A stretch of DNA of 38,614 bases from Vicinamibacteraceae bacterium (GTDB taxonomy: Bacteria > Planctomycetota > Phycisphaerae > Phycisphaerales > UBA5793), in assembly GCA_011525805.1 (NCBI GenBank), contig WYBR01000091.1, positions 1 to 38,614 of the forward strand, in the 5' to 3' direction. Below the pieces are notes generated by a model. The model did no database searches and was not told the origin of the DNA. It saw nothing but the letters and a program-made list of their open reading frames with translations. Of the stretch, positions 6,047 to 14,805 are shown in pieces. How positions within the stretch are numbered: the first letter of the stretch is position 1; every line of letters starts with the position of its first letter. The translations under genes and the position numbers were made by a program.

Positions 6047-6898
6047 TTGTCGGTAATTAGATCGATTCCTGCCTTGAGAGGCTTGGCTTGGCGCCTTGGC
6101 AGAAAGCTGTACTGCGCTGCGCGAGGGGAGCTACCCAACAAACCGTCACGCAATGGCGAGTATTGGCTCCTTGAGCGCGTTCTCGAGCGTGTCCCGAACG
6201 AAGCTCAACATGTGATTCTGGATATCGGCGCTAACAGAGGCGATTGGTCGAACGAGGCAATTAGCATCTCCCGACCCGGACGCGATGTTCGCGTCCACGC
6301 GTTCGAACCGTCATCGCCGACGCGGGAAATCTTGGCCAAACGCCTATCGGGCACGCGAGGAGTCACGATCCATTCATATGCACTGTCGAACGTCAATGGA
6401 GACAGCATCTTCTACTCGGGCGGCACGGGTGCTGGGACCAACTCGCTCCACGAAGTCTCTGGCCCTGACAGAGAAGTCGTTCTCTTGAGGCGCCTGGATA
6501 GTTGGCTTTCCGCCGAAGGAATCGGCGCGCTAACGATGGTCAAGATCGACACGGAGGGTTTTGACTTCCTCGTGCTCGAAGGCGCGGAACGCACCTTGAC
6601 GTCGGGAGCATGCGAGATCGTCCAGTTCGAGTACAACTGGCGCTGGCTACTCAATCGCGCGAGCCTGCGGGACGTCTTTCGTTTGATTGCCGGCAAGCCC
6701 TACCATCTCGGAAAGCTCATCGGCGAGTCGATCGAGTTCTATGACGAATGGCACTTCGAGCTCGACCGCTATTTCGAGAACAATTATGTGCTGATCAGGA
6801 AGGGCAGCCCCCTCCTGGCGCTTGGCAAGCGAGTGCGATTTTCGCCTTCCAACGCACCGGTGGGCGCGCACGATGGGATTGACACACGTTACTCATGA
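6047..6898 (+). CDS. FkbM-family SAM-dependent methyltransferase
   Basis: This 283-residue protein has the SAM-binding motif VILDIGANRGDWS (about 57-69), an acidic motif (VHAFEPS) and the FkbM-type MVKIDTEGFDFLVLEGAERTL segment. FkbM enzymes methylate hydroxyl groups of sugars or polyketides; here the target is probably a sugar of the repeat unit. TTG is the best start because GGAGGA lies directly upstream. The stop overlaps the next ATG (ATGA), so translation is coupled to the polymerase-like gene. Confidence 0.85.
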   Translation: MSVIRSIPALRGLAWRLGRKLYCAARGELPNKPSRNGEYWLLERVLERVPNEAQHVILDIGANRGDWSNEAISISRPGRDVRVHAFEPSSPTREILAKRLSGTRGVTIHSYALSNVNGDSIFYSGGTGAGTNSLHEVSGPDREVVLLRRLDSWLSAEGIGALTMVKIDTEGFDFLVLEGAERTLTSGACEIVQFEYNWRWLLNRASLRDVFRLIAGKPYHLGKLIGESIEFYDEWHFELDRYFENNYVLIRKGSPLLALGKRVRFSPSNAPVGAHDGIDTRYS

Positions 6899-8400
6899 GC
6901 GTCCCGCGTTCGTCTGTCATACCGCCGCATGGTGGTCGTGCGTCGATCAACGCCCGTGCCAGCAACGAGGAAGCGCGCCGCCGGCCAGTATTCCGCCGGC
7001 TGGGCGCACCCATCTTCGCCGCGCACCTCTTCCTCGGCGTGCTCGCATTGACAAGCGCGCCTCTTCTCGGCCGCGACGACTGGTGGTGGCTGGCCCCCTT
7101 CTGCATCGCCAGCCTCTCGATGCTTGGATACCTAGTTGTTCGCTCGTTGCGAAGTGATTCCGCGGGCATTCTGTATGAAACCGGACTGTTCCTGTCGATC
7201 TCTTGCGGTGTGTATTACGCCTTCGGGCCGATGCTCTTCGTGATCGGACCGGCGGAGGCCGCCGACTACGCGCAGTCGTGGTATCGGGTCGATGCGTCGG
7301 AGTCTGTCCGGCTGACTGGGCTGAACTTCATCGGCTTGGGTATGGCCGGAATTACCTACGTTTACGCCCGCCTGCCGTCGTTGGCGAGGATCAGCGAGGC
7401 CGCTGCAAGAGGCTGGGGAAGGGTCGCACCTGCGCGCGTCTTCGTAGTCTTCCTCGTGATCGGCCTTATCGCCAAGTACTTCTTCGTTCTTCCCTTCGAA
7501 CTACGTCTGACGGATAACATGCCGCCGGGCGTGGTTCGCCAGTTAGCGCGGTTGCTGACGGTCGCACTCATCATTGGATGGACATACAGGGATTCCGGAC
7601 CCCGGTGGCTGTCTGGCCTCGCCGCGCTGCTACTCGTTTCGGAGGTCGTGGTCGGCCTCCTGATGTTCAACAAGACCGAGGTGCTCGTTTCGATCCTGGC
7701 GGCAGGTCTTGGTCACTATTTCGCCCGTGGCCGTATACGGAAGCTACTGGTTGCCGCATTGGCCGGAATGATTGTCTACGTACTGGCGGGGCCTGTGGTT
7801 ACCTTCGGTCGAAACGAACTGACGTTTCGTGGCGGCGGCGCGCCTGCGCCGGCCGCTCTCGCGGAGAGGTTCTCCATCGCAGGTGCGTATTTCACCGGTG
7901 GAGAATCGCACCTCAGGCAGCGGGAGATCAGCGGATCCTGGTGGTCGCGCCTGAACTACCTGCCGGCTCAGCAGAGTGCGGTTCACTTCTACGAGCAGGG
8001 TCGCGGAAGTAACGATTTCCGAAGGCTGATGTGGATCTTCGTTCCTCGACTGCTGTTTCCCGGAAAACCGGAGATGACCGGTGCCGGCGTTGACCTGACA
8101 GAGAAGGTCACTGGGACACGACACAGTTCAACTGGCGTTGGCGTGTTTGTCGACGGCTACTACATTCTTGGATGGCTTGGCGTGCTGCTGGTTTCGGTCA
8201 CATACGGCCTGTCCCTGCGCGCCTACTCCACGATCGCGCGGGCGGTAGTGCGCAATCGAGCCGTTGTCATGTATCCGCTTGTCTTTATGGGGCTCTACGT
8301 TGGCCTGCGCGCGGATGGTTGGTGGCTGACCGACGTGGCTGGTCCGATGGTGCTGGCGCTCGTTCTCCTGGTTATGTTTCGCGTTTTCTCTAGGCCGTGA
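6895..8400 (+). CDS. wzy: Wzy-like polysaccharide repeat-unit polymerase (integral membrane protein)
   Basis: This 501-residue protein is largely hydrophobic, with about eleven or twelve predicted membrane spans (for example LFLSISCGVYYAFGPMLFVIG and VFVVFLVIGLIAKYFFVL). A large hydrophilic loop near residues 300-400 contains FGRNELTFRGG and RLMWIFVPRLLFPGKPEM. That layout fits O-antigen or EPS polymerases, which join undecaprenol-linked repeats at the periplasmic face. Sequence conservation in this family is low, so the call relies on topology and on the neighbouring Wzx. It begins in an ATGA overlap and ends in a GTGA overlap with its neighbours. Confidence 0.7.
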   Translation: MSVPRSSVIPPHGGRASINARASNEEARRRPVFRRLGAPIFAAHLFLGVLALTSAPLLGRDDWWWLAPFCIASLSMLGYLVVRSLRSDSAGILYETGLFLSISCGVYYAFGPMLFVIGPAEAADYAQSWYRVDASESVRLTGLNFIGLGMAGITYVYARLPSLARISEAAARGWGRVAPARVFVVFLVIGLIAKYFFVLPFELRLTDNMPPGVVRQLARLLTVALIIGWTYRDSGPRWLSGLAALLLVSEVVVGLLMFNKTEVLVSILAAGLGHYFARGRIRKLLVAALAGMIVYVLAGPVVTFGRNELTFRGGGAPAPAALAERFSIAGAYFTGGESHLRQREISGSWWSRLNYLPAQQSAVHFYEQGRGSNDFRRLMWIFVPRLLFPGKPEMTGAGVDLTEKVTGTRHSSTGVGVFVDGYYILGWLGVLLVSVTYGLSLRAYSTIARAVVRNRAVVMYPLVFMGLYVGLRADGWWLTDVAGPMVLALVLLVMFRVFSRP

Positions 8401-9902
8401 AGACGCACGTGCTTCGAGTCGAATCGATTCGGAGTCAGGCGGCGCTTGCTGCCACGGCCGCAATCGTAGTCGCCGGCAGCCGATTTGCACTCTCCGCCAT
8501 CGCGGCGCGAAGGCTCTCACTAACCGACTTTGGCCAGTTCGCCTATGCGATATGGCTGGTGGATATCGCCTTCCTCGCATGCTCACTGGGTGCAACCGGC
8601 GCCGTTGGCCGATACGCCGCTGAGTTTCACGCCGACGCGCCGCAGCTTGCCGCGTTCATGCATCGCTGGCGACGATGGGCCGTCGGGTTGCCGCTGCTAG
8701 CCGGGCTGGTAGCAGTCGCTGGGGCGGAAGCCTCCGGCCTGCCCCTCGATACGACATCGTTCGCGTTGGTTGCCCTTTGGGCGGCGATGCAGGGCAGGTG
8801 GGCGATGCAGACGGCTGCGCTCACGGGCAGTCAACGGTTCGACATGATCCTTCGCGCGAACCTGCTGGCGGGCGCCGTCATGGTCGCAGGGATGATTTTC
8901 CTGCCAGTCGACACGGTCGGGCTCCCGCTCGTGCTCGCATTGATGGTCGCTACTGCGGCAGTCGGCGCGTTGACCGGCGCTTCGCAGGTTCGCAGCTTAG
9001 GGGCCGGAGTCGTGGCGGTGCTATCGGCGGATCAATGGCGAATGATCCGTATCTACGCCTTGAACATCTGGTTGACAGCATTGCTATGGGCGTTGGTCTG
9101 GTCTCGCGGCGAGTTTCCGATCGTACGCGCATACCTGGGTGACGAAGGCGTCGCAGCCTACGCGGCCGCCATGACCCTGTTCGGAGGCGCAGTCCAGGCC
9201 GTCATGCTCGGTGTCGGAGGCGTGGCCCCTCAGTTGACGCGATTCTGGGGCGAGGGTCGAGTCGAGCTCGCTCTCGACACCGCCCGAAAGGTGATGGATT
9301 TTCAGCTGTTGGCGTGCGGGTTTGCTGCCATGACCCTGATCTGCTTCGGCCCCGAACTGATGAGCCTGGCGTTCGGCGACAGGTATCGGTCCGGCGCCGG
9401 CATGCTTGCCATACTCGGTGTCGGCTTGGTTGCGATGACGCTTTCCAGCCAGAACCATGTACTGCAGATCGCTACCGACGCGCGTTTCAATCGGGACACC
9501 TCGATACTGGGAGTTGCAGTCTTGATGGTCCTGGCTGCTGGGTTGACGCCTTTGCTTGGCACGGACGGTGCAGCGTTCGCACGAGCCTCAACGATGGGCC
9601 TGCTTGCCGGAGTTTCGGTCTTTGTTGCCCGATGGCGTTGGGGGAAGAGCGCCGCGCCCTTGGCGAACCTCCTCGCTACGTTGGCAGTGTGCGTTGTGGC
9701 TGGCTCCATTTCGTACGTCATCGATGGCCAGCATCCAGGCATACGGGGAACCATGTTCCTGGTCGGACTCGGCGTTCTGACCACAGTACTTAGGCACGAC
9801 GATGGTTCCCCGATCATGGTTGACGCAGTCAGGTGGGCGATAACGTCCCTGCCCGGCTTTCGGTCGGAACGGCATGCGCAATTTGACCGTCGTGAGCACT
9901 GA
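8397..9902 (+). CDS. wzx: Wzx-like lipopolysaccharide/polysaccharide flippase
   Basis: This 501-residue protein has many membrane spans and an N-terminus typical of the MATE/PST flippase superfamily: VVAGSRFALSAIAARRLSL, then FGQFAYAIWLVDIAF. A Gly/Ala-rich mid-region and a last segment of membrane helices follow. Wzx proteins flip lipid-linked repeat units from the cytoplasmic to the periplasmic leaflet for Wzy. The start is GTG 8397, overlapping the upstream TGA. The following glycosyltransferase begins 6 bp after its stop. Confidence 0.8.
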   Translation: MKTHVLRVESIRSQAALAATAAIVVAGSRFALSAIAARRLSLTDFGQFAYAIWLVDIAFLACSLGATGAVGRYAAEFHADAPQLAAFMHRWRRWAVGLPLLAGLVAVAGAEASGLPLDTTSFALVALWAAMQGRWAMQTAALTGSQRFDMILRANLLAGAVMVAGMIFLPVDTVGLPLVLALMVATAAVGALTGASQVRSLGAGVVAVLSADQWRMIRIYALNIWLTALLWALVWSRGEFPIVRAYLGDEGVAAYAAAMTLFGGAVQAVMLGVGGVAPQLTRFWGEGRVELALDTARKVMDFQLLACGFAAMTLICFGPELMSLAFGDRYRSGAGMLAILGVGLVAMTLSSQNHVLQIATDARFNRDTSILGVAVLMVLAAGLTPLLGTDGAAFARASTMGLLAGVSVFVARWRWGKSAAPLANLLATLAVCVVAGSISYVIDGQHPGIRGTMFLVGLGVLTTVLRHDDGSPIMVDAVRWAITSLPGFRSERHAQFDRREH

Positions 9903-9908
9903 GCAGCG

Positions 9909-10982
9909 ATGACGACCAAGATTCTCTTTGTTGGAGAGACCTGGCGTGGCTCTTCCGCACGATCCATGCGAGAAGCGTTGGAGACGTTGCCCGGCGTGAC
10001 AATGGACGACGTGGGGGAGGACCACTACCTGCCAAAGCATCGCACCAGGGCGCTGCGTGGGTTCAACCGATTGCTGCGACCGTGGCAGGTCGACGACCTC
10101 GAACGGGAGATATGGGCGAAGCTGCGAACTTCGCGCCCTGACATTCTGCTTGTCTACAAGGGCAACGGCGTTCGGGCAGATCTCGTGCGGCAGGCGAAGG
10201 CCGAGGGATTCGCGACAGTCAACGTCTTTCCGGACTACTCGCCGCATGCGTTCGGTGCTGCGCTCCGCGCGGCGATGGGCGAATACGACCTTGTGGTCTC
10301 GACGAAGCCGTTCCATCCGCCAGCGTGGCAATTGACATATGGTTACACCAACCGGTGCGTATGCGTTCCGCATGGATACGACCCGACCGTGCACTACTGG
10401 GCGGATGCGCCGTTGCTACAGGATCTCGACGTCGTACTTGCCGCAAGCTGGCGCCCGCAGTATCACGCAGTCGTACTTTCGATCGCCAGAGAGTTGTCCG
10501 GGAAAGGGGTGAAGATCGGATTGGCGGGTAGCGGCTGGCGCGAGCGGGCTGGCGAATTCCCTGTGGGCTGGGAGATTGCCGGGGCACTGCATGGACGCGC
10601 ATACGGCGAATGGCTGCGACGTGGCAAGATCGCGATCGCCCCGGTGCATCGCGATGTCGTGATCGACGGTGTCCGGCAACCCGGCGACGAGGACACGACG
10701 CGCACCTACGAGCTTGCCGCCGCGCATTGCTTTTTTGCCCACCGACGCACCGACTACGTAAAGACACTCTACGACGAGAGTACCGAAGTACCGATGTGGG
10801 ACTCTGCCGAAGAGTTGGCAGGTCTGATCCATCACTATCTTTCGCGAGACCGTGAACGCCGAGTGATGGCAGCCGCCGCTCACGCGCGGGCTGTCCCTGC
10901 CTATTCGATTCCTAGCCGAGCGGCGCAGGTCCTACAACACATCGCCGAACTGCAGCGACGCGCCGTGGAGGGGCCTCGCTGA
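9909..10982 (+). CDS. CgeB-like glycosyltransferase
   Basis: This 357-residue protein begins with KILFVGETWRGSSARSMREAL. It has the GT-B style N-terminal pattern DILLVYKGN...VNVFPDYSPHAF and a C-terminal nucleotide-sugar region (YGEWLRRGKIAIAPVHRD, DEDTTRTYELAAAHCFFAHRRTDYVKTLY). The latter matches the CgeB / Glyco_trans_1_2 type domain. It probably adds one sugar to the lipid-linked repeat at the cytoplasmic membrane face. Donor and linkage are unknown. Its stop overlaps the next ATG (TGATG). Confidence 0.75.
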   Translation: MTTKILFVGETWRGSSARSMREALETLPGVTMDDVGEDHYLPKHRTRALRGFNRLLRPWQVDDLEREIWAKLRTSRPDILLVYKGNGVRADLVRQAKAEGFATVNVFPDYSPHAFGAALRAAMGEYDLVVSTKPFHPPAWQLTYGYTNRCVCVPHGYDPTVHYWADAPLLQDLDVVLAASWRPQYHAVVLSIARELSGKGVKIGLAGSGWRERAGEFPVGWEIAGALHGRAYGEWLRRGKIAIAPVHRDVVIDGVRQPGDEDTTRTYELAAAHCFFAHRRTDYVKTLYDESTEVPMWDSAEELAGLIHHYLSRDRERRVMAAAAHARAVPAYSIPSRAAQVLQHIAELQRRAVEGPR

Positions 10983-11698
10983 TGGAGGCGGCCAATAGCG
11001 ACTACTGCGGGTGGAAGGGCTGGGCTGAAGAGACGTTCGGTTTGGTCGACCCGGTTGACTCGGTGTACTTCGCCGAGCAGTTTCGCGCGGCGGGCTTCGA
11101 GCGCATGCTGGGACTGAACGTTTTCGAGATCGGTTTCGGCAATGGTTCGTTTGCTGCCTGGGCGACAGAAAGTGGCGCCAACTATCTTGGCACTGAGGCG
11201 ATCGCGGCGCTCGTGGCGAAAGGTGTCTCGGCCGGCTTCAACGTGTTCGACGCAGCCGTTCCGCTCAGGGCCGTTGCAGAGCGCGGCTCACTTGATCTGA
11301 TCGTGGCATTCGACGTCTTTGAACACCTGGAGGCGGTCCAGATAAAGGAAGTACTGGAATCTGCGAGACATCTCCTGAAATCTGGCGGCCGAGTTGTTGC
11401 GCGCGTGCCCTCGGGCGACAGCCCATTTGGCCGGGCGATCCAGCACGGCGATCTCACACATCGAACCGTACTCGGAAGCTCCGCGATTCGACAATTGGCG
11501 CGGGAGACGGTTTTCGACGTGGTGTTCATTCGTCAGCCTGCATTCCCTTTGCGCGGGTTGGGTCCACGTACTTACCTGCGACGACTTCTCGTTGCCGCCA
11601 CGCGAAGCATGATTTACCCGATTATCGCGCGCGTTCTCATGGGGCACGGCCAACCTGTACTGACGCCGAATCTGATTTTTGTCCTGGCGAAGCCGTGA
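10982..11698 (+). CDS. Class I SAM-dependent methyltransferase
   Basis: This 238-residue protein contains the motif I region LNVFEIGFGNGSFAAWA, an acidic motif (LGTEAI), DLIVAFDVFEHLEA as motif II, and LLKSGGRVVARVPSGDSPFG. It most resembles the Methyltransf_11/23 group seen in O-antigen and EPS loci, where it would methylate a sugar. The last 50 residues hold a basic and then hydrophobic stretch (SMIYPIIARVL), possibly for membrane contact. It overlaps both neighbours by a few bases (TGATG and GTGA). Confidence 0.8.
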   Translation: MEAANSDYCGWKGWAEETFGLVDPVDSVYFAEQFRAAGFERMLGLNVFEIGFGNGSFAAWATESGANYLGTEAIAALVAKGVSAGFNVFDAAVPLRAVAERGSLDLIVAFDVFEHLEAVQIKEVLESARHLLKSGGRVVARVPSGDSPFGRAIQHGDLTHRTVLGSSAIRQLARETVFDVVFIRQPAFPLRGLGPRTYLRRLLVAATRSMIYPIIARVLMGHGQPVLTPNLIFVLAKP

Positions 11699-12927
11699 CG
11701 CGCGTCCCCAACCCGATCACTTTAGGTCTGGTAGTTCCCAGCCTCGCCCAAGGCGGCGGCGTCCCATCCGTTGCCCGGTTCGTGAGAAACGCTGCTCTGC
11801 GCTCGGGGCGGTACCGGCTGAAGCTGGTGTCCCTGGCAGTCTCTGCGCGCGACCCCATACACTTCGGTCTGACCCGACCGAGTACTTGGCCTCGCGGGCC
11901 GGCGACCGCGCCCGGCGATTGGGATGGTTTGCCGTTTGTGCGCGTCGGCGCTGTGGCTGGTGAGCTGGAGTTCCAGCGCTATCGGCCGAGGGGAGCACTG
12001 CACGACGCACTGGCCGACTGCGATCTCATCCAGGTCGTGTGCGGATCGCCTGCTCCTGCGAACGCAGTGTGCGGCCTTGGCAAACCCGTCGCCGTCCAGT
12101 GCGCAACGCGCGCGATAGTCGAGCGCCGCCGCCGCGATGCCGATCCCCGCGATTTCGGCGGCTGGTGGCGCAAGACGATGACGCAGATCACCGACCGGTT
12201 GGACGACCGCGCGCTGCGCTCGGTCGATGCAATTCAGGTCGAGAATCCATGGATGTTCGACTACGCACAACGGCTCAACGCTGATCGCTACGTAGACCTT
12301 CGCTATGCGCCGCCGGGTGTCGATGCGCGCGCGTTCCATCCGCTGAAGGAGCGGAACCTCGTCTCCGATCCCTACATCCTGTGTGTGGGACGACTCGATG
12401 ATCCGCGCAAGAACGTGGAACTGTTGCTCGAAGCGTACGCGGCCATGCCTGAGCCGCTTCGCGACCGGACGCGGCTGGTGCTAGCCGGGGCATCGGGGCC
12501 TGGCGCCGCCTTCTGGAAGCGCGCCGCGAATCTCGGGATGGCGGAGCGCATCTCTTACCTGGAACGTCCGACGCGCGAAGCGCTGATCGCCCTCTATCAG
12601 CGAGCCACCGTGTTCGCGCTGCCATCCGATGAAGAGGGCTTGGGCGTCGTGCTGCTCGAAGCCATGGCGTGCGGCATCCCCGTCGTCTCCACCCGCAGCG
12701 GCGGACCGGACGGAATCATCACCGATGGCACGGATGGGTTCCTGGTGCCGCTGGACGACGTCTCTGCGATGTCCGATCGCCTTGCGCAGTTGTGCAGTGA
12801 CGAGGAGTTGAATCGATCGATGGGCCTCGCTGCCCGCCGGACCGTAGAGCGTCGTTATGCCGAAGAAGTCGCCGCACAGGCGTTTCTGGATATTTGGGAT
12901 CGCCTGCTTGCGGGGAGCCGGCGGTGA
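11695..12927 (+). CDS. Family 4 (GT-B) glycosyltransferase
   Basis: This 410-residue protein has the GT4 layout. The N-terminus TLGLVVPSLAQGGGVPSVARF is acceptor-side. In the C-terminal half PYILCVGRLDDPRKNVELLLEAY is followed by ATVFALPSDEEGLGVVLLEAMACGIPVVSTRSGG, which contains the retaining E-x7-E donor-binding motif. It transfers a nucleotide-linked sugar to the growing lipid-linked repeat. The start GTG overlaps the preceding stop (GTGA). A 52-bp gap separates it from the amidotransferase gene. Confidence 0.85.
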   Translation: MTRVPNPITLGLVVPSLAQGGGVPSVARFVRNAALRSGRYRLKLVSLAVSARDPIHFGLTRPSTWPRGPATAPGDWDGLPFVRVGAVAGELEFQRYRPRGALHDALADCDLIQVVCGSPAPANAVCGLGKPVAVQCATRAIVERRRRDADPRDFGGWWRKTMTQITDRLDDRALRSVDAIQVENPWMFDYAQRLNADRYVDLRYAPPGVDARAFHPLKERNLVSDPYILCVGRLDDPRKNVELLLEAYAAMPEPLRDRTRLVLAGASGPGAAFWKRAANLGMAERISYLERPTREALIALYQRATVFALPSDEEGLGVVLLEAMACGIPVVSTRSGGPDGIITDGTDGFLVPLDDVSAMSDRLAQLCSDEELNRSMGLAARRTVERRYAEEVAAQAFLDIWDRLLAGSRR

Positions 12928-12979
12928 AGGGGTGGTCCGAGATGTCGCCCTGTAATCGCCGACAGCGGGGCTCATTTCG

Positions 12980-14752
12980 ATGTGCGGACTAATCGCGTAC
13001 TTTCCGATGGCAGCCTCGACGCCGTCCGCGAAGCCCCTCGCGCGGGCGCTCGAGCGCATGCGCCCCCGCGGCCCAGACGACGAAGGCATTTGGCAGGACG
13101 AAGGTGTCACTCTCGGCCGCCGCCGCCTCGCCATCCTCGATCTCGATCGCCGCGCAGCGCAGCCGATGCACTCGGGCTGCGGCCGATATGTGCGCGTGCT
13201 GAACGGCGAGATATACAACTTCGCGTCGCTGCGTACCGACTTGCAGGCCAAGGGGACAGCTTTTCGCACCATATCGAACACCGAGGTTCTTCTTGCCCTC
13301 TTCGCGGAGGAAGGCAAGGCGATGTTGCCGAAGCTGCATGGCATGTTCGCCTTCGTCATCTGGGACAAGCTCGCGCGGCGCGCCTTCCCTGCGCGCGATC
13401 CATACGGCATCAAGCCGCTCTATGTCGCCAGCACGCGCGACGGCGTGCTGCTCGCCTCGCAAGTGAAGGCGCTGCTGGCCACCGGCCTCCTCGATCGCGC
13501 CCCCGACCTGCGCGGAGAAGCCGGCTTCTGGCTTCTGGGAAGCGTCCCCGAGCCGCACACCTGGTATCGCGACATCCGTCCGCTGCCGGCCGGGCATTGC
13601 ACGCGGATCGAGCACGGCCGGATGGCGGAATCGCGTCGCTGGTGCGACATCGGAGATGTCTGGCGATCGTCTGCCGAGTGCCGCTTGTCCGATGCAGAGA
13701 TCAGGGAAGGCGTTCGTGCCGCTCTGCGCGAATCTGTTTCGCGCCATCTCGTCGCCGACGTGCCGGTGGCGGTGTTCCTGTCGGGCGGCATCGATTCGGG
13801 CGCGCTTGCCGGCATGATCACCGAGGCTGGTGCGCGTGACGTCGCAGGCGTCACGATTGCCTACGACGAGTTCACCGGACGGCACGAAGACGAGGCGCCA
13901 GTCGCGGCGCGCTTGGCGGCGCACTACGGCATCCGGCATCACGTGCGACGCGTCACGCACGACGAGTTCCTGACCGACCTCCCGCGCATTTTCGCGGCAA
14001 TGGACCAGCCCAGCATCGACGGCATCAACACCTGGCACGCGAGCAAGGCGGTGGCCGAGCGCGGCTACAAGGTCGTCGTTTCGGGCGTCGGTGGCGACGA
14101 GCTTTTCCAGGGCTACGAGAGCTTTCGCCAGCTGCCGCGCATGGTCGCGTATCGACGCCGGCTCGGCCGCATTCCGGGTGCTTCGTCGCTACTCGCCCTC
14201 GCGGGCCGGCTGCAGGCGCGCCGCAGCGGCAAGGCCCGCTGGAAGCACGCGGCCGATTGGTCGCGCACGATCGCCGGCGCCTGGTGGTTGCGGCGAAGCG
14301 TTCATGCGCCCGAAGATCTGCTGAGGCTGATGGGCCGCGAGCAGGCCGAGCTCACGCTGCGCGATTTCGACCCCGCCAGTTGGGTCGAGACGATGAGCGG
14401 CCCGTTGCCCGACGATCCGGCGCTTGCGCTCGCCCAGATCGAGTCGACCACCTATCTGCGCAACCAGCTGCTGCGCGACAGCGATTGGGCGAGCATGGAT
14501 CACAGCGTGGAGTTGCGCACGCCGCTCGTCGATGCGCAACTGCTGAAGCAGTTGCAGCCGCTCCTGCCTGCGTTCGTTCGGTATCGGGGAAAGGTTCTTC
14601 TGGCGGAGGCACCGGAAAGGGTGCTGCCGCGCGAGATTGTCGGTAGGCGAAAGACTGGCTTCGGGATTCCGGTAGGACGATGGATGGCAGGGGCGACGCT
14701 GGATGCCGAAAACGGTGACAGCAGAGGATGGGCGAGCGAAGTTGCTCGCTAA
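12980..14752 (+). CDS. asnB: Asparagine synthase (glutamine-hydrolysing) family protein
   Basis: This 590-residue protein starts MCGLIAYF, so Cys2 is the glutaminase nucleophile after Met removal. RPRGPDDEG, NGEIYNF (75-81) and the glutaminase fold follow. The synthetase domain has the PP-loop VFLSGGIDSGALAG (SGGIDS at 268-273) and VVSGVGGDELFQGY. In EPS loci such proteins probably amidate uronic acids or other carboxyls rather than make asparagine. The usual S-D-T-E-V motif reads S-N-T-E-V (Asn100), and the usual LARDxxGIKPLY reads FPARDPYGIKPLY; glutaminase efficiency might be altered. Confidence 0.85.
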   Translation: MCGLIAYFPMAASTPSAKPLARALERMRPRGPDDEGIWQDEGVTLGRRRLAILDLDRRAAQPMHSGCGRYVRVLNGEIYNFASLRTDLQAKGTAFRTISNTEVLLALFAEEGKAMLPKLHGMFAFVIWDKLARRAFPARDPYGIKPLYVASTRDGVLLASQVKALLATGLLDRAPDLRGEAGFWLLGSVPEPHTWYRDIRPLPAGHCTRIEHGRMAESRRWCDIGDVWRSSAECRLSDAEIREGVRAALRESVSRHLVADVPVAVFLSGGIDSGALAGMITEAGARDVAGVTIAYDEFTGRHEDEAPVAARLAAHYGIRHHVRRVTHDEFLTDLPRIFAAMDQPSIDGINTWHASKAVAERGYKVVVSGVGGDELFQGYESFRQLPRMVAYRRRLGRIPGASSLLALAGRLQARRSGKARWKHAADWSRTIAGAWWLRRSVHAPEDLLRLMGREQAELTLRDFDPASWVETMSGPLPDDPALALAQIESTTYLRNQLLRDSDWASMDHSVELRTPLVDAQLLKQLQPLLPAFVRYRGKVLLAEAPERVLPREIVGRRKTGFGIPVGRWMAGATLDAENGDSRGWASEVAR

Positions 14753-14805
14753 CACGTGGACCTCTGCGGGCTTTCAGCGCGCAACGCTACACCATTAGTC
14801 GTGAG

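Noticed and set aside
14728-14805. Longer N-terminus of the glycosyltransferase starting inside asnB
   Set aside because: The added residues do not resemble the family, and the conserved N-terminus begins right after ATG 14806.
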